Origin: Serratia grimesii NBRC 13537 | GTDB taxonomy: Bacteria > Pseudomonadota > Gammaproteobacteria > Enterobacterales > Enterobacteriaceae | Length of the DNA: 64,000 bases | Reading direction: 5' to 3' | Assembly: GCF_001590905.1 (NCBI RefSeq) | Contig: NZ_BCTT01000003.1 | Coordinates: 186,001 to 250,000 of the forward strand | Shown: positions 28,601 through 37,862 of the stretch, in pieces | Layout of the letters: every line of letters starts with the position of its first letter | Numbering within the stretch: the stretch's first letter is position 1 | Position numbers and translations under genes: made by a program | Notes under the pieces: model-generated | What the model saw: only the letters and a program-made list of their open reading frames with translations | Told to the model about the DNA's origin: nothing | Database searches by the model: none

Positions 28601-28619
28601 AGGGCGCATTAAGCGCCCT
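28601..28619 (-). terminator. Palindromic repeat, copy B, downstream of putP
   Basis: Identical 19 bases to copy A at 28441-28459. It lies 24 bases after the putP stop codon, so it is the first stem in the putP 3' end and the likely primary terminator or 3' stabiliser. Confidence 0.6.
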
Positions 28620-28642
28620 TTAAGATGATTAACCCGAGAGGA

Positions 28643-30127
28643 TTAAACGGTTTTGAACTCGGCTTCTGCCTGGTCGAAACGTTCGGTGATGGTCGCCGAA
28701 GGTTTGCGGCCCATCAGGCTCACCACAACAATAGCGATGCAGCCGAGCAAGAAGCCAGGGATGATTTCATACAGCCCCAGCCAAGCGAAGTGTTTCCAGA
28801 CGATCACAGTGACCGCCCCCACCAGCATACCGGCCAATGCGCCATTGCGCGTCATGCGTGACCACATCACAGAGATCAGTACCACCGGGCCAAAGGCCGC
28901 GCCGAAACCGGCCCATGCGTAGCTCACCAGACCCAACACGCGGTTTTCCGGGTTTGCTGCCAGGGCGATAGCCACCAATGCCACAACCAACACCATCAAA
29001 CGCCCGACCCACACCAACTCACGTTGGCTGGCACCTTTACGCAGGAAAGCTTTGTATAAGTCTTCAGTAATCGCACTTGAACAAACCAGCAACTGGCAGC
29101 TCAGGGTACTCATGACTGCCGCCAGAATCGCCGACAGTAGAATGCCTGCAACCCAAGGGTTGAACAGAATCATCGCCAGTTCGATAAACACGCGTTCGCC
29201 GTTCTGCGACACATTACCCGCCAATTCCGGGTTGTTGGCAAAGTAGGCAATACCGAAGAAACCAACGGCAATGGTGCCTGCCAGACACAGAATCATCCAG
29301 GTCATGCTGATACGGCGTGCGCTGCGGATAGTGCGGTGAGAGTCTGCCGCCATAAAACGCGCCAGAATGTGTGGTTGACCGAAATACCCTAAGCCCCAAC
29401 CCAGCAGCGAAAGAATAGCCACAAAGTTCAGGCCTTTCAGCATATCGATATTGGCCGGGTTCTTCGCCTCAATCACCAGCATTGACGTGTCGATACCGCC
29501 AACGGCAAAGATCACAATCACCGGCGTCAGGATCAACGCGAAAATCATCAGGCTGGCCTGTACAGTGTCAGTCCAGCTCACCGCCAGGAAACCACCAATA
29601 AAGGTATAGAGGATAGTGGCAGCAGCACCGGCCCACAGCGCCGTTTCGTAGCTCATACCAAAGGTGCTTTCGAACAGACGCGCACCGGCCACGATACCGG
29701 AGGCACAATAGATAGTGAAGAATACCAAAATAACAATGGCTGAAATCACCCGCAACAGCTTGCTGTTGTCTTCAAAACGGCTGGTGAAATAATCCGGTAA
29801 CGTCAGGGCGTTATTGTTAGCTTCGGTATGAACACGCAGCCGCCCCGCCACCAGTTTCCAGTTAAAGTAAGCACCGATCGTCAGGCCAATGGCAATCCAG
29901 CTTTCAGAAATGCCGGACAGGAAGATGGCGCCCGGCAGGCCCATCAGCAACCAGCCGCTCATATCCGATGCGCCGGCAGAGAGCGCGGTTACCACGCTAC
30001 CCAAGCTACGGCCGCCAAGAATGTAGTCGTCAAAGTTATTGGTTGCCCGGTAGGCAAGTAAGCCGATTAACACCATCCCGAAGATATACACCAGGAAGGT
30101 CACCAGCATTGGTGTGCTCATTATCAT
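28643..30127 (-). CDS. putP: Sodium/proline symporter PutP
   Basis: 494-residue inner-membrane solute:sodium symporter with about 13 transmembrane segments. Family motifs include the N-terminal DDYILGGRSLG (cytoplasmic Na/proline loop), ALSAGASDMSGWLLMGLPGA and LGWGLGYFGQPHILARFMA. It matches E. coli PutP throughout. I place the start at 30127 (MIMSTPMLVTF), six bases after GGAG; the longer frame upstream is leader sequence. It is divergent from putA across a control region carrying GTTGCA sites, so proline-dependent derepression by PutA is expected. Confidence 0.95.
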   Translation of the reverse strand: MIMSTPMLVTFLVYIFGMVLIGLLAYRATNNFDDYILGGRSLGSVVTALSAGASDMSGWLLMGLPGAIFLSGISESWIAIGLTIGAYFNWKLVAGRLRVHTEANNNALTLPDYFTSRFEDNSKLLRVISAIVILVFFTIYCASGIVAGARLFESTFGMSYETALWAGAAATILYTFIGGFLAVSWTDTVQASLMIFALILTPVIVIFAVGGIDTSMLVIEAKNPANIDMLKGLNFVAILSLLGWGLGYFGQPHILARFMAADSHRTIRSARRISMTWMILCLAGTIAVGFFGIAYFANNPELAGNVSQNGERVFIELAMILFNPWVAGILLSAILAAVMSTLSCQLLVCSSAITEDLYKAFLRKGASQRELVWVGRLMVLVVALVAIALAANPENRVLGLVSYAWAGFGAAFGPVVLISVMWSRMTRNGALAGMLVGAVTVIVWKHFAWLGLYEIIPGFLLGCIAIVVVSLMGRKPSATITERFDQAEAEFKTV

Positions 30128-30811
30128 GAAATTCTCCACTCTCATTATTATTTCGCGCTGCCCCTTCTTCATTGAAAATGTATCTGTGCTGGTTGTAAGC
30201 ACGCCTTTCAGTCACGCTTGTAGCGCTGAGGGCTCTTGCTCTTACCACGTAGATACCGTCTCAATGTCTTTGGGCATATAGCGATAGTTACTGCTTGCCA
30301 ATCCGCCGGAACGAGGCGAAATTGCGGACACCCCGCAGGTGAAAATAGTTTCCACCCGTAATTGTCTGACCGCTGGCTATCCTAGTTGACCTGTTCATTA
30401 TCCAACAAGACATTTAACAACAAAGTTACACAAAGTTTACCCTGCGTCACATTTAACCGCTCTCACAGTTGCACCATCCACAACCAAAAAGAGTTGCACC
30501 TCATACAAACCCAGCCTTACCCCTGATATTGCTGGGGATAACTCCCTTAAATACTCTCTTCATCCCCTTTGGATAGCCTGTTTGTCAAAAGCAGCAGCAA
30601 GAACCGTGCCGGTTATTGATGTTAAAAAACTGATGAAACTCACACTTCGCTCATCAGCTTGATTTAACACGGTTGCACAAAGTTGCAACATGCAGGATAT
30701 TGTCTGCATTCATCACAGCACACAACGCACGAACCTATCCCAACAAGCTATCTGGCCCGCAGTTTGTATAGCCTGATGGGATAGGTTCTTAAACACAGGA
30801 GTTGGATTGGC
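30128..30811. promoter_or_regulatory. putP-putA control region with GTTGCA operators
   Basis: About 680 bases between the divergent start codons. GTTGCA, the sequence recognised by the PutA ribbon-helix-helix domain, occurs at 30468-30473, 30493-30498, 30672-30677 and 30682-30687. The last overlaps an inverted copy to give the palindrome GTTGCAAC (30682-30689). Pairs spaced 25 and 10 bp apart suggest two operator clusters about 180 bp apart, perhaps bridged by PutA. No other gene seen. Confidence 0.75.
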
Positions 30812-33800
30812 ATGGGCACTACCACTATGGGCGTGAAGCTCGACGAGGCAACTCGCGATCGCATCAAAAGCGCAGCACAGCGTATCGATCGCACGCCGCA
30901 CTGGCTGATCAAACAAGCCATTTTTAATTATCTCGAGCGTCTCGAGAACGGTTCCGATATTCCTGAAATCCCTGCACTTGCCGCCGCCGGCCAGGCCGAA
31001 GCGGACGACATTATGCCGCAAGTGCAAGAAGAGTCCCACCAGCCATTCCTTGAATTTGCAGAACAGATTCTGCCACAGTCGGTCAACCGTGCTGCGATCA
31101 CGGCGGCTTATCGCCGTCCTGAGACAGAAGCGGTGCCGATGTTACTCGAACAGGCGCGATTACCTGCCGATCTTGCCAAAGCCACCCATAAGATGGCTTA
31201 CGACATCGCCGAGAAGTTGCGTAACCAAAAGAGTGCAAATGGCCGCGCCGGAATGGTGCAAGGTTTGCTGCAAGAGTTCTCACTGTCCTCACAGGAAGGC
31301 GTGGCGCTGATGTGCCTGGCAGAAGCCCTGCTGCGTATTCCAGATAAACCAACCCGTGACGCGCTGATCCGCGACAAAATCAGCAACGGTAACTGGCATT
31401 CCCACCTCGGCCGCAGCCCATCCCTGTTTGTTAATGCCGCCACCTGGGGCCTGCTGTTCACAGGCAAACTGGTGTCGACCCATAACGAAGCCAACCTGTC
31501 TCGTTCACTGAACCGTATTATCGGCAAGAGCGGTGAACCGCTGATCCGCAAAGGCGTGGATATGGCGATGCGCCTGATGGGCGAACAATTCGTTACCGGT
31601 GAAACCATCGCCGAAGCGCTGGCAAATGCCCGCAAGCTGGAAGACAAAGGCTTCCGCTACTCCTACGACATGCTGGGTGAAGCCGCCCTGACCGAAGCCG
31701 ACGCACAGGCTTATCTGGTGTCCTACCAGCAAGCAATCCACGCGATCGGCAAAGCCTCTAACGGACGTGGCATCTATGAAGGCCCAGGTATTTCGATCAA
31801 GCTTTCCGCACTGCACCCACGCTACAGTCGTGCGCAGTACGAACGCGTCATGGAAGAGCTTTATCCACGCCTGCTGTCACTGACTCTGCAAGCACGCCAA
31901 TATGACATCGGCATTAATATCGATGCCGAAGAAGCCGACCGTCTGGAAATCTCACTCGACCTGCTGGAAAAGCTGTGCTTTGAGCCACAATTGGCTGGCT
32001 GGAACGGCATCGGTTTCGTAATCCAGGCCTATCAGAAACGCTGCCCGTTCGCCATCGATGCCGTCATCGACATGGCACAACGCAGCCGCCGCCGCCTGAT
32101 GATCCGTCTGGTGAAAGGCGCCTACTGGGACAGCGAGATCAAACGCGCCCAAATGGACGGACTGGAAGGCTATCCGGTATATACCCGCAAGGTCTACACC
32201 GACGTTTCCTATCTGGCCTGCGCACGCAAACTGCTGGCAGTACCGAACCTGATTTACCCACAGTTCGCTACCCACAATGCCCATACCTTGAGCGCCATTT
32301 ACCATTTGGCCGGCAATAACTACTACCCAGGCCAGTATGAGTTCCAATGCCTGCACGGCATGGGTGAACCGCTGTATGAGCAAGTGGTAGGTAAAGTGGC
32401 CGACGGTAAACTGAACCGCCCTTGCCGTATTTATGCCCCGGTCGGCACCCATGAAACGCTGCTGGCATATTTGGTACGTCGCCTGCTGGAAAACGGTGCC
32501 AATACCTCATTCGTTAACCGCATTGCTGATGCCACGCTGCCGCTCGATGAGCTGGTTGCCGATCCTGTCAGCGCGGTCGAAGCGCTGGCCGCCACAGAAG
32601 GCCAAATTGGCCTGCCACATCCGCGCATCCCGCTGCCACGTGAGCTGTATGGCGAAAAACGCACCAACTCCAGCGGTCTTGATCTGTCCAACGAACAGCG
32701 TCTGGCCTCCTTGTCCAGCGCACTCCTGACCAGCGCGACTCACCCATGGCGTGCAGAGCCGATCATCGACGCAGAGCTGGATCAAGGTGTTGAACAACCG
32801 GTGATTAACCCTGCCGAACCGGGCGATGTCGTCGGTTACGTACGTGAAGCCACCGAAGGTGAAGTCAGCCGAGCGCTTGATGCCGCCGCTGCTGCCGGCC
32901 CAATTTGGTTCGCCACCCCACCGTCCGAGCGCGCCGCGATTCTTGAACGTGCCGCTGAACTGATGGAAGGTCAGTTGCAAAGCCTGCTGGGTATTCTGGT
33001 ACGCGAAGCCGGTAAAACCTTTAATAACGCCATCGCAGAAGTCCGTGAAGCGGTCGATTTCCTGCATTACTACGCAGGCCAGGTACGCGATGACTTCGCC
33101 AATGACAGCCATCGTCCACTTGGACCGGTCGTCTGTATCAGCCCGTGGAACTTCCCACTAGCAATCTTCACCGGCCAGATTGCCGCTGCGCTGGCAGCAG
33201 GCAACAGCGTGCTGGCCAAACCGGCAGAACAAACCCCATTGGTCGCCGCACAGGCTGTGCGTATTCTATTAGAAGCCGGTATTCCGCAAGGCGTGCTGCA
33301 ACTGCTGCCAGGCCAGGGTGAGAGTGTCGGGTCCGTACTGGTTAACGATGCCCGCGTTCGCGGTGTGATGTTTACCGGCTCTACCGATGTTGCCGGTATC
33401 CTGCAACGCAGCATCGCCGGCCGTCTGGATCCACAAGGGCGTCCAACCCCATTGATCGCCGAAACTGGTGGTCTGAACGCCATGATCGTTGACTCTTCGG
33501 CGCTGACTGAACAGGTCGTGACCGACGTAGTTGCTTCCGCCTTCGACAGTGCCGGTCAACGTTGTTCTGCCCTGCGTATCCTGTGTATTCAGGAAGACGT
33601 GGCAGACCACACCTTGCAAATGCTGCGCGGTGCAATGGCCGAATGCCGCATGGGTAACCCTGAACGTCTGTCTACCGATATCGGTCCGGTGATCGATGCC
33701 GAAGCCAAAACCGGTATCGAACGTCATATCCAGGCGATGCGCGCCAAAGGCCGCAAGGTCTACCAAGCGGCGAAAGGCAATGTGCAGGATGAGAAAGAGT

Positions 33801-34783
33801 GGTCACGCGGCACCTTCATCAAGCCAACCTTGATCGAGCTGGACAGCTTCGACGAGCTACAAAAAGAGATCTTTGGCCCAGTGCTGCACGTGGTCCGCTT
33901 CCAACGTACCAATCTGGAGTCGCTGGTCGATCAGATCAACGCCGCCGGTTATGGCCTGACGTTGGGTATCCATACCCGCATTGATGAGACCATTGCCCGT
34001 GTAACTGAACGCGCCAAGGTCGGTAACCTGTACGTTAACCGCAACATGGTCGGCGCGGTAGTCGGCGTGCAACCGTTCGGCGGCGAAGGTCTGTCCGGCA
34101 CCGGTCCGAAAGCGGGCGGTCCGCTGTACCTGTACCGTTTACTGGCTAACCGCCCGGATGACGCAGTACAACGCACCCTAAATCGTCAAGATGACGAGCG
34201 CCCACTGGAAGCCACCGCGCGACCACAACTGCTCAAGGCACATCACGCGCTGGAACAATGGGCCGTAGCTGAAAAACAGTCGGAACTGGTTACCTTGGCA
34301 CAACGCTACGCCGAACTGGGCCAGGGTGGCACCATGCGCCCTCTGCCAGGCCCGACCGGCGAACGCAACACCTATGCCCTGTTACCGCGTGAGCGTGTCC
34401 TGTGCCTGGCCGACAATGAGGCGGATGCCTTGACGCAGTTGGCTGCGGTATTGGCAGTAGGTAGCAGCCTGTTGTGGCCAGAAGCCGAGCTGCAGCGCAA
34501 CCTGTATCGCCGCCTGCCAGCAGCCGTTCAGGCCAGCATCAGCTTCAGCAAAGATTGGCAGCAGGACAAGGTCGAGTTCGACGCCGCCATTTACCACGGT
34601 GACGCCGATCAGTTGCGTACCCTGTGCGAGCAAATCGCCCAGCGTAGCGGCGCGATCGTTTCGGTGCAGGGTTTTGCCCACGGCGAAACCAACATTCTGC
34701 TGGAACGCCTGCTGATCGAACGCTCGCTGAGTGTTAACACCGCTGCTGCCGGCGGTAACGCCAGCTTGATGACCATAGGTTAA
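30812..34783 (+). CDS. putA: Trifunctional PutA: repressor, proline dehydrogenase, P5C dehydrogenase
   Basis: 1323-residue protein that oxidises proline to glutamate in two steps and represses put genes when proline is absent. Residues 1-47 are the ribbon-helix-helix (MGTTTMGVKLDEATRDRIKSA). The FAD-binding proline dehydrogenase barrel follows (about 85-570; GIYEGPGISIKLSALHPRY, MIRLVKGAYWDSEIKRAQ). Then comes the aldehyde dehydrogenase domain (about 640-1120) with the catalytic Cys918 in SAGQRCSAL, and a C-terminal domain. It is close to E. coli PutA (1320 residues). GGAGTT precedes the ATG. A terminator follows. Confidence 0.97.
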   Translation: MGTTTMGVKLDEATRDRIKSAAQRIDRTPHWLIKQAIFNYLERLENGSDIPEIPALAAAGQAEADDIMPQVQEESHQPFLEFAEQILPQSVNRAAITAAYRRPETEAVPMLLEQARLPADLAKATHKMAYDIAEKLRNQKSANGRAGMVQGLLQEFSLSSQEGVALMCLAEALLRIPDKPTRDALIRDKISNGNWHSHLGRSPSLFVNAATWGLLFTGKLVSTHNEANLSRSLNRIIGKSGEPLIRKGVDMAMRLMGEQFVTGETIAEALANARKLEDKGFRYSYDMLGEAALTEADAQAYLVSYQQAIHAIGKASNGRGIYEGPGISIKLSALHPRYSRAQYERVMEELYPRLLSLTLQARQYDIGINIDAEEADRLEISLDLLEKLCFEPQLAGWNGIGFVIQAYQKRCPFAIDAVIDMAQRSRRRLMIRLVKGAYWDSEIKRAQMDGLEGYPVYTRKVYTDVSYLACARKLLAVPNLIYPQFATHNAHTLSAIYHLAGNNYYPGQYEFQCLHGMGEPLYEQVVGKVADGKLNRPCRIYAPVGTHETLLAYLVRRLLENGANTSFVNRIADATLPLDELVADPVSAVEALAATEGQIGLPHPRIPLPRELYGEKRTNSSGLDLSNEQRLASLSSALLTSATHPWRAEPIIDAELDQGVEQPVINPAEPGDVVGYVREATEGEVSRALDAAAAAGPIWFATPPSERAAILERAAELMEGQLQSLLGILVREAGKTFNNAIAEVREAVDFLHYYAGQVRDDFANDSHRPLGPVVCISPWNFPLAIFTGQIAAALAAGNSVLAKPAEQTPLVAAQAVRILLEAGIPQGVLQLLPGQGESVGSVLVNDARVRGVMFTGSTDVAGILQRSIAGRLDPQGRPTPLIAETGGLNAMIVDSSALTEQVVTDVVASAFDSAGQRCSALRILCIQEDVADHTLQMLRGAMAECRMGNPERLSTDIGPVIDAEAKTGIERHIQAMRAKGRKVYQAAKGNVQDEKEWSRGTFIKPTLIELDSFDELQKEIFGPVLHVVRFQRTNLESLVDQINAAGYGLTLGIHTRIDETIARVTERAKVGNLYVNRNMVGAVVGVQPFGGEGLSGTGPKAGGPLYLYRLLANRPDDAVQRTLNRQDDERPLEATARPQLLKAHHALEQWAVAEKQSELVTLAQRYAELGQGGTMRPLPGPTGERNTYALLPRERVLCLADNEADALTQLAAVLAVGSSLLWPEAELQRNLYRRLPAAVQASISFSKDWQQDKVEFDAAIYHGDADQLRTLCEQIAQRSGAIVSVQGFAHGETNILLERLLIERSLSVNTAAAGGNASLMTIG

Positions 34784-34804
34784 CTATCTCTGTTAATCAG
34801 CTTT

Positions 34805-34840
34805 AGGGCGCAGCGAAATGGCTGTGCCCCTTTTTATTTT
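34805..34840 (+). terminator. putA terminator
   Basis: GGGCGCAGC pairs with GCTGTGCCC (one mismatch) and is followed by CTTTTTATTTT. It lies 22 bases after the putA stop. Confidence 0.85.
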
Positions 34841-34875
34841 ATTGGCAACCAACCTGATAGCAGTCAGTATCCATC

Positions 34876-34900
34876 GGGCCGAACCATGTTCGGCCCCTAC
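34876..34900 (-). repeat. REP element 1 (5' of the RAYT gene)
   Basis: On the minus strand this reads GTAG followed by the palindrome GGGCCGAAC...GTTCGGCCC. GTAG or GTGG at the foot of a hairpin is the hallmark of REPs recognised by RAYT transposases. It is inverted relative to REP 2, forming a head-to-head pair. Confidence 0.85.
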
Positions 34901-34917
34901 AACTTCTTCGAACTTCT

Positions 34918-34941
34918 GTAGGGGCGCTGCATGCTGCGCCC
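34918..34941 (+). repeat. REP element 2 (5' of the RAYT gene)
   Basis: GTAG followed by GGGCGC-TGCATGCT-GCGCCC. Same foot and same GGG...CCC ends as REP 1 but a different inner palindrome. REP 1 and REP 2 are 17 bases apart. Confidence 0.85.
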
Positions 34942-35044
34942 TGAACATGACAACGATTCCTTGCTAAACACTCCGCACAATCGCTCTCCGGACATGTTTT
35001 ATCCAGCCAAACTCTGGTTAGGTATCCGAAATTCAGGAGGATAA

Positions 35045-35497
35045 ATGACACATTTTCACTCGAGAAAGCCCCTTCGTTTACGCCATTATGACTATGCCTC
35101 TATCGGTATCTATTTTGTGACGATTTGCACACAGCAACGACAGTGTCTTTTCGGTAAAATTGACAATTCGATCATGCTGCTGAATGCCAATGGGATCATC
35201 GCTAAACAATACTGGTTGGAAACCCCTCAACATTTTACCCATGTTCAGTTAGACCATTTTGTCTTAATGCCGAACCATATACATGCACTGTTGCATATTC
35301 GCGAAGAAAATGGGGCGCCCCTTCCAATAATTATTCGCAGTTACAAAGCAGCTGTTACACGCCAGTTGCAACGTCCTACATGGCAGCGTAGTTACTGGGA
35401 AAGAGTCATCCGAAATGAAAGGGAATTGGCGTTAACTCGGGAATACATTGCGAATAATCCTTCACAATGGGGGACGGATAAAGCCGAGGATTATTAA
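35045..35497 (+). CDS. REP-associated tyrosine transposase (RAYT)
   Basis: 150-residue Y1 (HUH) nuclease of the IS200/IS605-like superfamily, specialised for REP sequences. The metal-binding HxH is at 78-80 (MPNHIHALLHI), and the catalytic Tyr is probably 134 in REYIANNPSQW, the RAYT-typical YIxxNPxxW. GGAGG lies four bases before the ATG. REPs flank it on both sides. RAYTs are usually single-copy and vertically kept, and are thought to disperse or maintain REPs rather than move themselves. The gene lacks terminal IS ends other than the REPs. Confidence 0.9.
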   Translation: MTHFHSRKPLRLRHYDYASIGIYFVTICTQQRQCLFGKIDNSIMLLNANGIIAKQYWLETPQHFTHVQLDHFVLMPNHIHALLHIREENGAPLPIIIRSYKAAVTRQLQRPTWQRSYWERVIRNERELALTREYIANNPSQWGTDKAEDY

Positions 35498-35503
35498 TTT
35501 AAA

Positions 35504-35526
35504 GGCCGAACATGTTCGGCCCCTAC
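35504..35526 (-). repeat. REP element 3 (3' of the RAYT gene)
   Basis: On the minus strand GTAG followed by GGGCCGAACATGTTCGGCC. It is nearly identical to REP 1 and in the same orientation, six bases after the RAYT stop and three bases before the tcyN stop codon. It may therefore also serve as the tcyN 3' end. Confidence 0.88.
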
Positions 35527-35529
35527 AGG

Positions 35530-36282
35530 TTATTGATTCAGGAATTTATCGAGGAATTGCTGGGTACGCTGATGCTGCGGATTAGCAAACAGTTCTTTTG
35601 CGGGGCCTTGTTCAACGATACGACCGTGGTCCATAAAGATGGCGCGGTCGGCGACATCGCGGGCAAAGCTCATCTCATGGGTCACAATCACCATGGTGCG
35701 CTTTTCTTCCGCCAGCGAACGAATGGTGTTGAGCACCTCGCCCACCAACTCTGGATCGAGTGCGGAGGTCGGTTCATCAAACAGGATCACTTCCGGTTGC
35801 ATCGCCAGCGCACGGGCTATCGCCACCCGCTGTTGCTGCCCACCTGAAAGACGACGTGGATAGGCCGACTCTTTACCGTTCAAACCCACTTTGGCTAACA
35901 GTGCCCGCGCACGTTGTTCGGCAGTGGCCTTTGATTCACCTTTAACGATGACCGGACCTTCAATAATGTTCTCCAGCACCGAACGATGCGGGAATAAATT
36001 GAAGTTCTGGAACACAAAACCCACCTGTTGGCGTAAAGCGCGCACCAACTGTTTCTGTTTGCTCAGCGGCTTGGAACTGTCGATCATAATATCGCCAACC
36101 TGAATAGTGCCAGAATCCGGCACTTCCAGCAGGTTGATACAACGCAGCAAAGTAGTTTTGCCCGAACCACTAGGCCCAATAATCGCCACCACTTCGCCCG
36201 CACTGACCTCCAGATCAATCCCATGCAGCACCGTTTGACCTTTGAATTTCTTGGTCAATTGCTTCACATCAATGGCACTCAT
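35530..36282 (-). CDS. tcyN: L-cystine ABC transporter ATP-binding protein TcyN
   Basis: 250-residue nucleotide-binding subunit of the cystine/diaminopimelate importer. Walker A GPSGSGKTT, signature LSGGQQQRVAIARALA, Walker B VILFDEPTSALDPE, H-loop VTHEM. Matches E. coli YecC (TcyN). It lies three bases after tcyL on the same strand and is the last gene of the tcy group, ending next to a REP element. Confidence 0.93.
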   Translation of the reverse strand: MSAIDVKQLTKKFKGQTVLHGIDLEVSAGEVVAIIGPSGSGKTTLLRCINLLEVPDSGTIQVGDIMIDSSKPLSKQKQLVRALRQQVGFVFQNFNLFPHRSVLENIIEGPVIVKGESKATAEQRARALLAKVGLNGKESAYPRRLSGGQQQRVAIARALAMQPEVILFDEPTSALDPELVGEVLNTIRSLAEEKRTMVIVTHEMSFARDVADRAIFMDHGRIVEQGPAKELFANPQHQRTQQFLDKFLNQ

Positions 36283-36285
36283 GCA

Positions 36286-36948
36286 TTACTCCTGATCCTG
36301 GCGGTTTACGTGGGCTTCCAGACGGTTTTGCAACGCTGAAAGCAAGGTCGCCATCACCCAATAAATCAACGACGCCGCCAGATACATGGTAAAGACTTCC
36401 AGCGTACGCGAGGTGATCAGTTGCGCCTGACGGAACAGCTCTGGCACCTGAATGGTCGCTGCCAGCGAGGTGTCTTTCACCAGGCCGATAAAGCTGTTAC
36501 CCAATGGCGGTAATGCGGTACGGGCCGCCTGCGGCAGGATCACCCGACGCAGCGTTTGCCAGCGGGTCATACCGATGCTGGCTGCGGCTTCCCACTGCCC
36601 TTTTTCGATAGACGAAATTGCCGCTCGCAGGGTTTCTGAGGTATAGGCCGCCGTATTGAGTGACAGGCCAATCAACGCCGCTGGGAAGGGATCAAACTCG
36701 ATACCAAACTGCGGCAAACCGTAGTAAATCATGAATAGCTGCGCGATCAACGGCGTGCCACGGAACAATGACACGTAAAAGCGCGACAGCCATGACAGCG
36801 GCCATAACGGCGAAAGGCGCATCAGCGCCAGCAGAAAACCGAGCAGTAAGCCAAGCGCCATGCCCCCCAGACTGAGCTGGAGGGTGAGTATCGCGCCCCG
36901 CAATAAAAATGGCGCTGAATCCAGCGCCAGTTGGATACTTTCGTGCAT
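36286..36948 (-). CDS. tcyL: L-cystine ABC transporter permease TcyL
   Basis: 220-residue polar amino acid permease with five hydrophobic segments. It has the coupling loop around EAAASIGMTRWQTLRRVILPQAARTALPPLGN, typical of the His/Glu/Gln/Arg/opine family. Matches E. coli YecS (222 residues). Its ATG overlaps the tcyJ stop (TAATG). Confidence 0.93.
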   Translation of the reverse strand: MHESIQLALDSAPFLLRGAILTLQLSLGGMALGLLLGFLLALMRLSPLWPLSWLSRFYVSLFRGTPLIAQLFMIYYGLPQFGIEFDPFPAALIGLSLNTAAYTSETLRAAISSIEKGQWEAAASIGMTRWQTLRRVILPQAARTALPPLGNSFIGLVKDTSLAATIQVPELFRQAQLITSRTLEVFTMYLAASLIYWVMATLLSALQNRLEAHVNRQDQE

Positions 36949-37748
36949 TATTTAGTTACGTCCGCGCCAAACCATTTGTCAGAGATCTTCGCCATCGTGC
37001 CATCTTTTTGCATCTCGGCGATTGCCTGATTAATCGCGGCCAGCAGTTCCGGGTTGTTTTTGCGTACGGCAACGCCAGATTCCTGACGAGAGAACGCAGG
37101 ACCAGCGACGGCCAGCGTATCACCGGTTTTCTTCACCAGATCCAATGCGGCCAGACGATCAACCAAAATAGCGTTAATACGACCTACGCGCAGATCCTGA
37201 TACTTGGTTGGGTCGTCATCGTAAGTACGCACATCAACACCCTGCACATTATCGCGCAGCCACTGCTCGTAATTGGTACCCAGACCAACACCGACTTTCT
37301 TGCCTTTAAGATCTTCCGGCTTGGTGATGGTGCCCTCATTGCCCTTTTTCACCAGCGCCTGAATACCGGAGATGGTGTAAGGGGTGGAGAAATCGTATTT
37401 CTTCTGACGTTCTGGCGAGATGGTCACCTGATTGATCACCACATCGATACGTTTAGAATCCAACGAAGCCAGCATACCGTCCCATTTGGTCGGGTTCAGT
37501 TTGGCTTTAACACCAAGATGCTGTGCCAGTGCATTGGCAAAATCCACTTCGAAGCCCGTCAGCTTGCCATCTTCCCCCTGGAAGCTGAACGGTGGATACG
37601 TGCCTTCCAGCCCAACCACCAGCGTCCCGTGATGTTTTACCTGCTCCAGCAGGTTATCTGCGGCGTAGGTTTGCGTGCTCAAACCGGCTGTCAGTGCAAC
37701 GGTCATCACGCCCAGTAGCAATTGACGACGAACTTTAGAAAAGACCAT
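36948..37748 (-). CDS. tcyJ: Periplasmic cystine-binding protein TcyJ (FliY)
   Basis: 266 residues, the same as E. coli FliY/TcyJ. Signal peptide ends about YAAD. SBP_bac_3 motifs include LVGLEGTYPPFSFQGEDGKLTGFEVDFA and VDVVINQVTISPERQKKYDFS. The ATG at 37748, five bases after GGGG, fits better than an in-frame GTG at 37754. It captures L-cystine for TcyLN. In E. coli it directly follows fliZ; here dcyD lies between them. Confidence 0.94.
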   Translation of the reverse strand: MVFSKVRRQLLLGVMTVALTAGLSTQTYAADNLLEQVKHHGTLVVGLEGTYPPFSFQGEDGKLTGFEVDFANALAQHLGVKAKLNPTKWDGMLASLDSKRIDVVINQVTISPERQKKYDFSTPYTISGIQALVKKGNEGTITKPEDLKGKKVGVGLGTNYEQWLRDNVQGVDVRTYDDDPTKYQDLRVGRINAILVDRLAALDLVKKTGDTLAVAGPAFSRQESGVAVRKNNPELLAAINQAIAEMQKDGTMAKISDKWFGADVTK

Positions 37749-37862
37749 AAACACCCCATCTGTTGTTTATCTTTTTTGATATCAGCACTTTAACAGTGTG
37801 ACCGCCTGCATGAAGGAATATAACCTTATAAATATAGTTCAAAATGGAATAACAAATCTTGT

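Larger units (their letters stand above)
28232..28642. other. efeU-putP intergenic region with hairpin cluster
   Basis: About 410 bases. The left part contains the efeU promoter and Fur box. The right part (28441-28619) contains four inverted repeats, two of them identical, described separately. No supported ORF. Confidence 0.6.
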
